This document shows, in pieces, positions 35,841 to 47,047 of a DNA stretch of 64,000 bases. Position 1 is the first letter of the stretch, and each line of letters begins with the position of its first letter. Origin of the DNA: Nephrocerus scutellatus (Eukaryota > Arthropoda > Insecta > Diptera > Pipunculidae); assembly GCA_947095585.1 (NCBI GenBank), contig OX352764.1:70265536-70329535 (forward strand), given 5' to 3'. Made by a program: the position numbers and the translations under genes. Below the pieces are notes generated by a model. The model worked only from the letters and a program-made list of their open reading frames with translations. It did not search any database and was not told the origin of the DNA.

Positions 35841-37015
35841 AATCGAATAAGGGACTAATGTCCCACCCCATCGGGATATAAGTCCAAGAAAAATATGTTG
35901 GAAATTTTTCTAATTCGTCCCCATTTTTTTTTGAGACTTATCTCCCGGGGGCTTATGTCCCTTCGCCAGAGGAGACTATGCTGAGAAATAAATGGAGTTT
36001 TTTCAAATAAGTTTTGTTTTCCTGCCAATGCCGATTACTTATCAGCCTACCCTCGTGTGCATTCTTTTAAAATAATTCTATTGCGAAGTTCCATATATGG
36101 TACTCTAATGTTATTTACTCTTTTTTAATATTCTTATCGAGTACAACTCATTCGCAATTAATTAATATTTTCTTAGCATTCACACCAACGTTTTTAAGTA
36201 AGTATTCTTCAATGAGAATAAATTTACAAAATAGAGGAATTTGAATTTGAATCCTACAATAATAAATAATTATCTTATTATGTAAAAAAAAATATCTAAT
36301 TATCAAAACTCAATCGGAAGTCATAAATGATCAGTTTGCGCATAAATATTGTTTACAGAATTGACATTGTATTGTATATTTTGTATTATATTGTACATAC
36401 ATATATTGCCTCTAATTGATGATAGAAAACACTTTCATCGTTTATGGGTCTGTTTGTGTATGGCTCCAATTTGTATAGAGACGAGTTTTAAGTCACATAA
36501 CTATGTACATAGTTGAAAACTCAATCGTTCGGCATGTCATGGTAAATAATATACTAGGCATGCCGCTGATCGCTGATGTCATAAGCAAATTGCACTCCTA
36601 CGCTTACCAGAGAGAAAAACACATCGACTCATTCTATTTGAATTGTTGAACTGGTTTAGAAAAAAAACCGCAACGGCTTCTGGTACTTGCGAATTTTTAC
36701 ATATTTAGTGGATATGAATCACCGAGTTCTTATGTGCGAGTATGTACGAGTATGTTTTAAGTTATGTATCTTTGTATCTATGTTGATTATTATAACTCTA
36801 AAGTAGATACTAGAACAATGCAGTTCAGTGAAATTGTGATTTTATCTACGCATAAACGTAAATTTTTCCATCACCTGCTTCATAGTGAAAATCTGATTAC
36901 TTGTTGATTTGCCTGGGATGAAGCCAACTGGTATGGGTTAATAATGACTGTACCGTATGGGGTAGGATAGAGAAGAAAATATTTAACGCGTAATTCAAGA
37001 ACGTATATTATACAG
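35841..37015. other. intergenic, no gene seen
   Basis: AT-rich sequence with a TTGTATATTTTGTATTATA microsatellite-like patch near 36375. No protein similarity or repeat family is recognised. Confidence 0.45.
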
Positions 37016-37019
37016 CTGT

Positions 37020-37330
37020 CATGCAAGACATCATGTGCTCGGGGTGGGGTTTCTAGTCAGCGAAAGAATGAAACCCACCGTTATCGGCTTTAAAGCAAGG
37101 TACGAACGGGCCGAGGTGCCAACGTCGACTGGGACCAGTATATTGTTGGTATGGTGCTCCGAGCGCGGATTGCATCATCACAAAAGACTGCATCCGCGAA
37201 TCAGATTCGAGTCAACACGGCTGCCCTTCGCAACGAAGACACCAGAAACAACTACGGTCTATAAGGACTCGCCCTATATGCAGGGAGAGTAAGTCCTTTC
37301 AATTACTCAGTTAGCTGGCTATTTAGAAAC
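37020..37330 (+). pseudogene. RTE-like LINE endonuclease fragment
   Basis: The frame 37035-37292 begins LGVGFLVSERMKPTVIGF, typical of the apurinic-type endonuclease of RTE/CR1-like LINEs. In another frame around 37210 RNEDTRNNYGL matches the linker after it. The same linker appears inverted at 37640-37765. Truncated on both sides. Confidence 0.55.
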
Positions 37331-37539
37331 TAATGAAAGTGTTGTTCCCATCGCTATAAAATGCCTCTTTGTTGTTGCAGTATATGCAAAGAGGTGTATT
37401 TTGCTTTATACCGCGGACTCTGCTAGAACTTCCGCGACTTTTTATGTACTAGTACTGTTCTATCTTCTGAGCTCTTAATATTCTTTATCGCGTGCCCAAG
37501 TTCTATGAGACTATTGTTCCATTGCTAGGTAAGCAACAT

Positions 37540-37840
37540 AATTACGTTCAGTCGTTAGGTTACTTTTATCATCGAACCAGTCGTTCCAATCTTATGTTTA
37601 CTGTCAGCAGTACTAATGACAGTATTGTTAATACGTGTCCACTTCTCTTTTACGCTCAGCATCTTCGCCCCAGGACTTTCTCTCCCTGCATTTAGGGCGA
37701 GTTCTATTGCTTGACCATAGGTTTTTCTGGTCTCTTCGTTGGGAAGGGCAGCCGTGTTGTTCCAACATTCCAAATCTTACCCAATAAATCTCCGAAGCAG
37801 TAGCGTTAAATTTAGACCATTTGCCCTTCAAACTCTCCCT
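37540..37840 (-). pseudogene. RTE-like LINE endonuclease/RT linker, inverted
   Basis: On the minus strand 37773-37555 reads LPNEETRKTYGQAIELALN and VKEKWTRINNTVISTAD, the segment between endonuclease and RT. At DNA level GGCTGCCCTTC..AACGAAGA is shared with 37215-37300 in opposite orientation, giving an imperfect inverted repeat around ~37480. Confidence 0.55.
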
Positions 37841-37914
37841 ACGTGACAGACAGATCAGTTATTACCCTACAACCTTATCAACCATTCCGTTCCTTGCAGC
37901 ACTTTAACTAAATA

Positions 37915-38110
37915 GGATTTCTAGAAGGTTCATAATGGATTTTGCAAATTAAAACAACACAAGTTCACAAATTACAACTTTAATTAACAAATAGCAACAG
38001 TTCATAAATGTACACTTGTGATTACTTATTATTCACATATAACACTTATTCACGTATAACTATCCACTTGCAAGTAAACTGGGTAAAAATTCAAATGATA
38101 ACTAAATTCG
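37915..38110 (-). repeat. possible LTR fragment (relative of 14430-14600)
   Basis: AAGGTTCATAATGGATTTTG, AACAACACA and TTACAACTTTAATTAAC match the reverse complement of the segment at 14492-14585. Beyond the shared part GTGATTACTTATTATTCAC continues. A solo or partial LTR is my reading. Confidence 0.3.
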
Positions 38111-38574
38111 AAGAAATATGGGGTATTTATACTAAATCAACATTTTCGAAAGGTTCGAGTCTTTGATTACATAAATTACATAAAGAACTACCTAACAAAT
38201 ACCAGAACATTCTGGTATAACTTATATAAAATTCCACACATATAAATTTATATACAATATTAAATTATTATTAAATCTATTTTGTAACAATATGTACAAA
38301 TATAAGCAACAACTTCGCAAAACTCTCCAAAGAATTTTTAAACGTACTCTGAGTACAAGGTGTCAAGAGTACCAAATCGTTCATTACCAACTCAACTGCC
38401 TCAATACTATAATTGGAGAAGACACTAATTACTATATAAAGAGCTAATTTGTAAAAAAATTATAGTCCATCAGACCCGGTCTTGACACCTTTAACCATTT
38501 AATCTAATTATTAGTAAATATGGAATTGTCCCTTCCTAATGAAAAATACCACAATTTTACATTCACATGAGATT
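38111..38574. other. no gene seen
   Basis: AT-rich sequence with a GGTGTCAAGA and TCTTGACACC pair (38357 and 38483) 120 bp apart in inverted orientation; nothing else is recognised. Confidence 0.4.
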
Positions 38575-39820
38575 TTGAAAAGGCGAACGCTTTTGGTAAC
38601 TTTTGAATCCAGGTTTAAATCGCGTACCATGATACCCTACCCAACATACGCATATCCACATATTTTACCATCAAGTTCTAAATCAAAATAGAGAGATAAA
38701 CTCGTTACGTTTAGAGCAACTTACCCAGTTCTCAGAATAAAATCCATCAATTGACCCAAATAATATTGATGTATTTACAAGCATTTTCAAATTCCAAGAA
38801 ATGATTTCCATTAGCAATTCAAAAAAACCAACGGGTCCTAAGGGAGTGCTCTACTCCACAATACAAAAAACTTCATATCAACAAATGTGTTTACAACTGT
38901 TACCCAATTCGCAAAGGGGAAATAACAGCTCAACTTCTGGGTTCAAACAAATCTCTTTGCTTTGCAACTAAAAAATATTTTTGAACTTCTTATCCTCAAT
39001 CAGATAAGGAAATTTTGCAAATCTATAATTTAGTTCAACATAACCAATTTGGTTTTAAAATAGAAACATTTTGACCTTAATCCCTACTTAAACTGCATTC
39101 GGATGAAACGTCGCCCTTAGCCAAGAAAGAAGTTACTGTCGGCTACCTTTTAGAAACTAAGAAAGCTTTTGATAGTATGTGGATCGAAGGTCTTATTTTC
39201 AAATAAAAAAGACTTTATTTGCTCAATGTACTCGTACATATAAAAATATTTGACGCAACAGACTGTTGTGATTTAAGGTCCCAACCATTCAAGTTGTGCG
39301 TGTTTTTTTTTTGCATACAAATGAAGGGACCTAAAATTTAATGCCATATCCGAAATGCGAATTAAGAAGCTTTCCATCACAGTTTTTACTCTCGGACGTT
39401 TGTCAAAAATATTTTTTTTGCCGATGATTCATTCATTTACCCTGTGTAGAATTAAAAACTACATCTTAACGTATTGTTTTGGTATAAACAAACAAATCTG
39501 AAATTATGTGCTTCAGAAACCCATTAATTAAAGTTCGTACGGAGCTAGCCTTGTAAGCGTTGTAAGCTTCTTGCTTTGACGCTTGCCGATAACACCACAA
39601 TCTCTAATAAAAGCTCAGTAAAAGACTTAGGAATCATACTATCAGAAAGATTTAAGTTTATCAACCACGTTTCGCTTACACTTCAAAGGCAAATGGTGCC
39701 CTTTATCTGATATGCCTTATAATGAGTCTTCAAAACTGACCAAGCACAAGTTCTACTGTTCAAGAAACTAATTCTCTCAATTTTCATTTACAATTTCCCG
39801 ATATGGTACACATTCAGTAA
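38575..39820 (+). pseudogene. Jockey-like LINE reverse transcriptase, highly decayed
   Basis: Pieces in shifting frames follow the RT order: FKSRTM..P (~38615), ISNSKKPTGPKGV (~38815), NQFGFK (~39047), TKKAFDSMWIEGLIFK (~39155), FADDSF (~39420), then LTLADNTTISNKSSVKDLG and SERFKF (~39585-39660). It is interrupted at ~39210-39400 by SINE-related sequence (GAAGGGACCTAAAATTTAATG, AAGCTTTCC). The family resembles the relic at 19100-20420 but is more decayed. Confidence 0.7.
39290..39400 (-). repeat. SINE fragment inside the LINE relic
   Basis: TTTTTGCATACAAATGAAGG, GACC, TTTAATGCC and AAGAAGCTTTCC match the body of the SINE at 45300-45500. The B-box part is missing. Its insertion splits the RT relic before the FADD block. 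Confidence 0.6.
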
Positions 39821-39924
39821 AACATACATATATGCATAAATTCAGGCTTTCCGCCAATGGAAAAATATTTTTCGCAGCACAAACTCTATCAAATTCCATA
39901 AAAAGTGTCCTTGTCCAACAAGCT

Positions 39925-41215
39925 CATTTGCCCGTGTGTTTGTTTGTTTGTCGTAGCCCACTTCCCATAGCCCGATTTCATTGAAACTTTTAACACATGT
40001 GTATTTCCGGTGACAATACTTTCTATTAAAATTTGGAGCCTCTCGGGCCCAGGTGTGCCAATGTATATTTTTTTAAAATTAACCCGATTTTCTTCAATAT
40101 CTCCAATGGACAACAGTTTTATTAAAATTTTTGGAGTTTTGGAATTTTTTAAATAATTTACCCGATTTTCTTCAAATTTTATGCACATGTGTATCTCCGA
40201 TGAACAACACTTTTTATAAAAATTTGGTAGTGATCGGACCCCGGGTCCGGGGGCTACCAAACAAATGTTTTAAAAAATTTACCCGATTTTCTTCAAATTT
40301 TATAGACACGTCTTTAATCCGATGGACAACACTTTTTGTAAAAAATTGAAAGTGGCCCCAAGGGCCGAGGGACTCCCATATTATTTTTTAAAAATTTACC
40401 CGATTTTCTTCAAACGTTGTACACATGTGTATCTCCGATGGACAACACTTTTTGTAAAAATTTTAGAGTGATCGGGAGCCGGGGTCGAGGGGCTCCCACA
40501 AATTTTTAAAAAAAATGATGCGATTTTCTTCAAATTTTATGCACATGGTGTATCTCCGATGATCAACACTTTTTGTGTGACCGGGCCGGGAGCTCCCAAA
40601 CAAATGTTTTAAAAAATGTACCCGATTTTCTTCAAACTTTAAACACACTTGTTTAATCCGATGAACAACACTTTTTGTAAACATTTGTAAGAGGCCCCAG
40701 GGTCGAGGGGCTCCCATATAATTTTTTAAAAACTATACCGGCCCCGGTGTCGGGGTTTTTTTTAAAAATTTACCCGATTTTCTTCAAATTTTATAGACAT
40801 GAGTATCTCCGATGATCAACACTTTTTGTAAAAATTATGAAGTGGCCGAGGGGCTCCAATATATATATTTTTTAAATTTTGTTGTGATTGTGTCCCGGGG
40901 TTGGGGACTCCCAAACAAATTTTTTTAAAATTTACCCGATTTTCTAAAAATATTTGTACACATGTGTATCTCCGATGACAAGACTTTTTGTAAAAATTTG
41001 GAAGTGATCGTGCCCCAGAGCCGAGGGGCTCGCATATAATTTTTTTTTAAAAATGAACCCCATTTTCTTAAAATTGTGTACACATGTGTATCTTCGATGA
41101 CAAGACTTTCTGTCGAATTTCTCGATTTTATTCAAACTTTGCACATTGTGTATCCCCGATTAGAGAGTTTACACGAAAAATTTTAATTTTTATGGGTGGC
41201 TTTTATTATCTCTTA
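39925..41215 (+). repeat. CACATGTG-family element, longest copy (about nine monomers)
   Basis: It begins with TTTGCCCGTGTGTTTGTTTG and AGCCCACTTCCCATAGCCCG and ends TAGAGAGTTTACACGAAAAA then TTTTTATGGGTGG, so both family termini are near complete. Monomers of 100-130 bp repeat CGATTTTCTTCAAATTTTAT, GCACATGTGTATCTCCGATG, AACACTTTTTGTAAAAATTT, GTGATCGGG and GGGGCTCCCA. Variation among monomers and deletions are common. No protein is encoded. Confidence 0.9.
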
Positions 41216-41244
41216 AATTCATAACTCAAGGGCGAGTGCTGGGG

Positions 41245-41770
41245 TATATTTTTTATAATGTACAAATTCTCAATGGATTTGCAACCTTATAATGGTTAGC
41301 ACAGCGTTAGCGTTAGGAAATTATGGAGATGAAAAGATGAGATGTATATGCACATGTATCTTTTATGACTGTAGATCATACAAATACTGAAACACGGAAT
41401 CGGGCAATTCATTCCAGGTAATCATTGTGCGGGTAAAGAAAGAATCTCTGAATTGATTGGTATAAAATAATAATATTCGGCGCGACAGACCATTGCGGTC
41501 ATAGGCGTAGCTTTTCGCAACCATTTGTGTTAAGCATGTATATTTTTGCACACAAAAAGGAGGGGACCTATAATTTAATGCCGGATCCGAACGGCAAATT
41601 GAGAATGGAATTGAGGCACTGGTATTGCGGATAGGTTGGAGGATGGGCGGGATGCATCTGGATATTTATTTTGAACACTGCTTGTGGGAAAGCGACAAAA
41701 CAGTGACAAGCAACATTCTACAATCTTGATCTTGGGGGCACCTGCCCAGACAAAACATGTATTCAACTTT
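41245..41770 (-). pseudogene. LINE tail relic plus SINE fragment
   Basis: Minus-strand frames read NQFRDSFFTRTMITWNELP (~41455-41390) and SSVQNKYPDASRPSSNLSA (~41680-41620), as in the LINE tail at 16340-16917. A SINE-like piece (GGAGGGGACCTATAATTTAA, CCGGATCCGAACGGC) separates them at ~41540-41603. Confidence 0.65.
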
Positions 41771-41799
41771 TTGGCGAATGAATGCCTTTTAAATAGTAT

Positions 41800-42260
41800 T
41801 TTAAATAGCTATTGCAATTCAATGCCTATTTCTTTATTTTACATAGTAAAAGAAAGTGGAGTAATCATGAAAATTTTCGAAATCGGAATTGGGTAAATGG
41901 GGAAATGGGGAAATTCCCGTATCTCCTGAGTCAAAAAAAGCAAAAAAAATCTTTGTTTGTATGTCTGTCTGTGTTTACTCTACAGCCCAGACGGCTTAAC
42001 TTATAGGAATGAAAACTCATATTTAAGCTTTTTACATTAATTGGGAGGCCCCAGTCAACCGGAAGTGACAGTTTACTTCGACAGTTTTTCGAGTTTTTGC
42101 AAATATCTCTAAAAATTAAGCACTTATGAAGAAATTTAAAGAAAAAAAAATAAAAAAATTTAATATACATTTACTGAATGGTCCGTAAAAGAAAGTCGTG
42201 TTGTGCCTACAGCTAAATTTTTTTATTGATTTTGTAATGACGAATTCTTTTTCGCCATTT
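41800..42260. repeat. dispersed repeat with GTCTGTCTGT and CTCTACAGCCCA
   Basis: Blocks shared among 41800-42260, 43855-44290 and 45755-46080: ATTGCAATTCAATGCCTATT, CGTATCTCCTGAGTCA, TGTCTGTCTGTGTTTACTC then TACAGCCCA.ACGGCT, CTTTTTACATAAATTGGGAG, and GTAAAAGAAAGTCGT near the end. The order is consistent but each copy lacks parts. Non-coding. Confidence 0.7.
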
Positions 42261-43063
42261 CTCCTATCCATGGAACTAAAATGTTATCAATACTTTAAAC
42301 CTTGGACTTTAGAACTCTAATAACTTCAACAAGTTTATTGGTGCCACTATTTATATTGATTGTAAACAATACATGATCATCTTTATCTATAAATCTGCAA
42401 ACTAAAACCGCTGCAAACCAGCAAAACCCCACCATTTCGGATAAAAATCTGCTCACAGCATACTCGTACGTCATGTGAAAGGTGGTTAAAAACAACTGTA
42501 AAGAAGTTGAAACAAACAGATGACCGGGTCTAATAATTGTCATAAAATGCGTACTTGTTGTGAGATGGAGAAAATTAATAAGCAAGATATGAATATAAAA
42601 CCCGTATTTCACAGATCGACTTTCTTTATTTAGAAGAAATACATTTTTCATATTTTCTCTAATTGTTCATATCAATCTTCGAAAACCATTATTATTGCAT
42701 TATTATTTTTAAAAATTAATGTACGGTCTCTTTACTCTTCTTTTTAGATTATCTTCGGCAATTTCTAAAGTGGTTTTAGAAACTAAGGCAGCATAAGCAA
42801 TTAAACTGATATTTTAATAAAAATAATTTGTTTAGAATTGTATTAAAATATTGTGATACTAAAAACGTAACTTAATGGCAGGAAGATAAGAAATATAAGC
42901 CAAGTTTTCTGGTATTGTAATTTTGTACATAAATATACTAAGCCAATAATACTGAAAACAATCCAAAGAAACATAACATAACGGCTACGGTAAATTATTA
43001 ACTAGTAATTTAGGATATTCATTAATAATAAAAATAAAAAAGAATTGGCGAAACCACAAAAAC
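42261..43063. other. single-copy interval upstream of a host exon
   Basis: No repeat family or transposon protein is recognised. A 118-codon minus-strand frame (42651-42295) is hydrophobic but matches nothing I know. The last ~200 bp before the ATG at 43064 are AT-rich and probably hold the 5' UTR and promoter of the exon that follows. Confidence 0.4.
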
Positions 43064-43219
43064 ATGGCTGAAAAGGTGGAGCAACAAAGCATTCAAAATA
43101 ATCTAAATCAAAACGACGGGCGAAAACTTCGAAACTCTCCCGAATTTCAAACGATTTCTGGTACAGTTCCTAATGCTATTACTAGGGAGCGCAGCTTTGT
43201 GCGGACATCAAATCAGCAG
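43064..43219 (+). CDS. probable first coding exon of an unrecognised host gene
   Basis: ATG in a good fly context (AAACATGG) opens 52 codons that end exactly at a splice donor (AATCAGCAG|GTACTCAC). The peptide is hydrophilic and unlike transposon proteins: MAEKVEQQSIQNNLNQ at the start, then LRNSPEFQTISG, VPNAITRERSFVRTSNQQ. GC content and codon use stand out from the AT-rich surroundings, and the intron-like sequence after the donor has stops in all frames soon after. I do not recognise the family. The next exon is not obvious before 44 kb, so the intron may be long and full of the repeats to the right. Translation is seen; the gene itself is inference. Confidence 0.55.
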
Positions 43220-43854
43220 GTACTCACAATTTTTTTATAATATATTTTGTATTAGTAAAACTTTTTTGATTATCCATTCCATGAATTGAATTATAACACC
43301 TTAGAAACGATATTCTTTTTTAAAATACGTACCAACGTCAAAAAATTTTAAAATTAATTTTTTACATGTTTTTTCCACGTTTAACATTAAAATTATCATT
43401 AAAATATGTTATTGAAAAAAACAATAACCATTATTAAATTGGTTATAGAATAGTGGCATGGGTAAAAAAAAAATAATCGAAATATAAGATATTGAAAATT
43501 AAATAGTAAATTAAAAGTGAAATTTTTATTTGCTAATTTATTTTCGCTTGAGGATATACTAGAGTCCTTTCTATTTGTTTTTTTTTTAACAAACTAAGCT
43601 TTGATCAAACAATTTTGATTTATGAAATTTGTATTAAAGTATAGTAAAATATCAAGTACTAGTATAGTTCCATCCCATCCAAGACGAAAGGCGGTGGTCA
43701 TGCATGATGCACATACTGGAAGTGGACTTTTCGTCTACGCTTGGGTACTTTCATAAAGGAAAGTGTATCGTTGGTTGTAGCAAGTGTAGTAAAGGATTAA
43801 GGTGGAAGACATTTGTTGGTCTAAGCTTAGTTTGTATTATTACATTTACTAACA
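43220..43854. other. putative intron, no feature seen
   Basis: AT-rich sequence after the donor at 43220. A 77-codon frame (43704-43937) has LGYFHKGKCIVGCSKCSKG and a hydrophobic patch but runs into a dispersed repeat, so it is not called. Confidence 0.4.
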
Positions 43855-44290
43855 ATTACCTTACAACGAAATATTTCTCTCTTGATTTTCAAAAGTTAAA
43901 GGTTAAACAGGCTTCTATGATCGGGATCAACTTGTAGGTCCATCTACCTCTCAAAGTATTATCTCAAAGAGCTGTCCATTTACCACTGAAGTGACCTTTT
44001 CTTCTATAGTTATCGTTTTGGTTGCGTGGGTACTTTGGCAGTTTTCGAGATAATGCTGCCTGACGCAGGACAATTTTCGAACTCGGTATTTTTTCAAATT
44101 AACCCAGAAAAATCCAAAAATAAGAAATCTCTGTCTGTCTGTCTGTCTGCCTGTGTCGACTCTACAGCCCATACGGCTGAATTTATGGGGATTCATATTT
44201 AAACTTTTTACATAAATTGGGAGATCTCAGTTGATTTTGGCGGAAATTGGCCAACCTGAAGCGGCAGTTTTCTTGCTTTAAAATACTTAA
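43855..44290. repeat. dispersed repeat, second copy (GTCTGTCTGT family)
   Basis: TCCATCTACCTCTCAAAGTA and ATCTCAAAGAGCTGTCCATT match 45930-45978. GTCTGTCTGTCTGTCTGCC then CTCTACAGCCCATACGGCT and ACATAAATTGGGAG match 41950-42050. Confidence 0.7.
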
Positions 44291-44369
44291 ATTTAAAAAA
44301 AAATAAAAAATAAAATAAAAAATTTTAAAAAAATAATTAAAAAAACAATCTAAATTCTCTAATCGCAGA

Positions 44370-45140
44370 AATTGATATGGGAGCCCCTCGATCCTGGGCC
44401 ATTTTTTTTTTGTAGGAGAAAATCACCGAAACATACATTTGAAATCAGATGTTAAAATTGAAAATGCTCAGATCATTTTATTCTGAGCACTTAGAGCACG
44501 CTCATACTCTGAGCAAATAAGAAACACGAACATTTATCTTAAGAACTCTTTGACTGCGCTGAACTAATTTATGAAAACGCGAAATGACAGAATATTGCGA
44601 AAACTTGTTGTTCTATCTGTAAGTTGATATCGACAACAAAAAACGACATCAATAAAAATAAAATTCAGTAAATAAAAATGTAAGTTGAATTAAGCATAAA
44701 ACATTTATGTCTCGTTTCATTTGTGCGTGAGCTAAGATTTCTCTCTCTCTCTCTACCACCAAAACCATGCAGCGCAGCACACACCGCACACAAGGGCGAC
44801 GAATATCTGATGCCAGTATAGATATTTAAAAAATGTATAACGGCCTTGCGGCCGAACCCGGGACCCGATCACTACCAAATTTTCGAAAAAGGATTGTTTA
44901 TTGGGTATACACATGTGTGTAAAATTTGAAGAAAATCGGGTAAATTTTTTAAATTTTTTGTATGGGAGCCCCCCGACCCCGCAGCCCGAGGGGCCTCAAA
45001 ATTTAATAGAAAGTGTTGTCTCCGGAAATACACATGTGTGCAAAATTTCAATAAAATCAGACCATGGGAAGTGGGTTAAAAATTGATCGCAAGAATCCAC
45101 GACAGACGACCGACGACCCACGGGCAAGTGAAGTTAATAT
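44370..45140 (-). repeat. CACATGTG-family element, reverse, interrupted
   Basis: It begins near GGGAGCCCCTCGATCCTGGG and ends with CACGGGCAAGTGAAGTTAAT then ATAGAGAATTTA, the intact right terminus. Two cores (TACACATGTGTGTAAAATTT at ~44909 and ~45030) remain. About 400 bp of unrelated sequence (44440-44830, with a TCTCTCTCTCTC run) sits between the first patch and the cores. Confidence 0.75.
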
Positions 45141-45299
45141 AGAGAATTTAAAAAAATTACAAAAAAATAAAAAAATTTTTGTATACATTTACTGAAGATT
45201 CTGTTCCCGTCCGTAAAAGAAAGTCGTATTGTGGCCATAACTCCATTTTTTTGATTGGTTTAAAATAATTAATTTAAAATAATATTATCGCTACCATTT

Positions 45300-45500
45300 G
45301 TGTATATTTTTGCACACAAATGGAGGGGACCTACAATTTAATGCCGGATCCGAACGACGAATTGAGAAGCTTTCCGCGATAAGTTATTATAATTTAAGTT
45401 TGTCGGAATTTCGCGAGAGGTGGGACAACGTGAAAAAAACTTTAGGTGTTACTGGGATTCGAACCACGAACCTCCTGCTCAGAAGCCATGCTAGGTTGGT
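45300..45500 (-). repeat. tRNA-related SINE (tephritid-like)
   Basis: On the minus strand GGTTCGTGGTTCGAATCCCA holds a good polymerase III B box (GGTTCGAATCC), preceded by GCATGGCTTCTGAGCAGG. On the plus strand the body reads GGAGGGGACCTACAATTTAA, TGCCGGATCCGAACGAC and GAGAAGCTTTCCGCG. I recall a very similar architecture for abundant tephritid SINEs, hence the taxonomic guess. Fragments recur at 39290, 41540 and 24412. Confidence 0.65.
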
Positions 45501-45504
45501 TGAT

Positions 45505-45750
45505 GGGGGGGATGCATCTTAATATCTCTTTTGAACACTGCTTGTGGAAAAAGCGATAAAACATTGACAAGCAGGAAACATTCCTACGAAGTTCAAGCAA
45601 ATCGATTGTTTTCGCAATTTTTTCGTCATCAATAAATTGAATTGCAGCGTTCTGAATTCTAGTCTAGTAGATGCAATGTGATCTTGGGAGCACTTACCTG
45701 CCCAGAAAATACAGTTGTATTCAACTTTTGGCGAATATATGCCTTTTAAA
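45505..45750 (-). pseudogene. LINE tail relic (third copy)
   Basis: Minus-strand sequence matches 16600-16790 (AACACTGCTTGTGGAAAAAG, CGATAAAAC, TTCTAGTCTAGTAGATGC on the plus strand). Frames are broken. It joins the GTCTGTCTGT-family repeat at ~45755 exactly as the copy at 41700-41810 does, so LINE tail plus repeat may be one element's 3' region. Confidence 0.65.
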
Positions 45751-45754
45751 TAGT

Positions 45755-46080
45755 AGCTATTGCAATTCAATGCCTATTTCTTTCTTTTACATAGTAAATC
45801 GGGATTTTATCTGATTTAGCCATTTCCGTATCTCCTGAGTCAGAAAAATCAAAAAAAATCAACATCCTTACAACGAAAATAGTTCTTCCTTGATATTCAA
45901 AAGTTAAAGCTTAACCAGGCTTCGATCAACTTGTGGGTCCATCTACCTCTCAAAGTATTATCTCAACGAGCTGTCCATTACAAAATTACAAAAAAAATAA
46001 AAAAAAAATTTATATACGTAAAATGTCGTAAAAGAAAGTACTGTACGGTGGCCATACCTCCATTTTTTGCTTATATTTTA
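45755..46080. repeat. dispersed repeat, third copy
   Basis: ATTGCAATTCAATGCCTATT, CGTATCTCCTGAGTCAG, TCCATCTACCTCTCAAAGTA and CGTAAAAGAAAGTACTG repeat the blocks of 41800-42260 and 43855-43985, in the same order but with the GTCTGTCTGT part deleted. Confidence 0.7.
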
Positions 46081-46420
46081 AAGCGGAACGTATTATCGAG
46101 CATTACTCGCAGGTATTTAACGGCGTCCTTTTGATATTTTTGTTTTATTACCAACAGTCGTGTTCAGATATTTCGATATTTCACGGCATTCCAGTTAGTT
46201 ATCAGTACTGCTACCGTCTTGAGGTCAGATAATTCTAGACCGGCGGCAAATAGCCAGTCTTTGATTTGATTTTGTGGCTAATTCTATCTCGTGTATAGTT
46301 TTTGTCACGGTGACAATGGAGTGACATATCCACATATCCCCAAACATCTAAAAACATATTCTAATGTCTTTAATCAGTTCACATCCCTAAAGCTTATGGC
46401 TCTGCAGCCACGTGCTTTAT

Positions 46421-46730
46421 AACGGGTGTTTTTTTAGGAGGTTTGTTTTTCCGATAGATGTCGTTTTATTTTATGACAGTTGTTTTGACAGCTCAAAGTG
46501 GCACTTCTACTCAGTATTGTTTGGCAAATCATTATGAAAAAAAAAAAAAAAAAAAAAAAAAAAATGACATTTGTGAAAAATAGTCGTGGTAGCCATATGC
46601 CAGAAATTGTGTTTAAATGTTAAATGCCAAAAAATTATCTACCAAATAAAAAAAAATTTTGGTCATTTCATAATTTTATATGTGTTTTATTCAAAAAAAA
46701 AATCGGCAACCTCTTAAAAAAACACGTTAT
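46421..46730 (+). mobile_element. MITE with AACGGGTGTTTTTTTA ends, copy A
   Basis: About 310 bp from AACGGGTGTTTTTTTAGGAG to ACCTCTTAAAAAAACACGTT. The ends are inverted repeats of ~20 bp flanked by TA/AT, a Tc1/mariner-like pattern. The interior has a 30-base A run and no coding capacity. Confidence 0.85.
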
Positions 46731-46734
46731 ATCT

Positions 46735-46895
46735 AACGGGTGTTTTTTTAAGAGGTTGCCGATTTTTTTTAATAAAACACATATAAAATTATGAAATGAC
46801 CAAAATTTTTTTTTATTTGGTAGATAATTTTTTGGCATTTAACATTTAAACACAATTTCTGGCATATGGCTACCACGACTATTTTTCACAAATGT

Positions 46896-46930
<35 letters not shown>

Positions 46931-47047
46931 CATAATGATTTGCCAAACAATACTGAGTAGAAATGCCACTTTGAGCTGTCAAAACAACTGTCATAAAATA
47001 AAACGACATCTATCGGAAAAACAAACCTCCCAAAAAAACACCCTTTA
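46735..47047 (-). mobile_element. MITE copy B, inverted, making a ~620-bp palindrome
   Basis: It is the reverse complement of copy A with only a few changes, separated by 4 bp (ATCT). It starts AACGGGTGTTTTTTTAAGAG and ends AAAACACCCTTTATT, with a ~30-base T run opposite copy A's A run. The two together form a near-perfect inverted repeat (46421-47047). Confidence 0.9.

Noticed and set aside
42295..42651. 118-codon hydrophobic minus-strand frame
   Set aside because: No family recognised, no splice or promoter support, antisense to the possible promoter of the 43-kb exon; left as unsupported.
43704..43937. 77-codon frame with cysteines and a hydrophobic patch
   Set aside because: Its 3' half is a dispersed repeat that recurs at 45865; no support as a second exon of the 43-kb gene.
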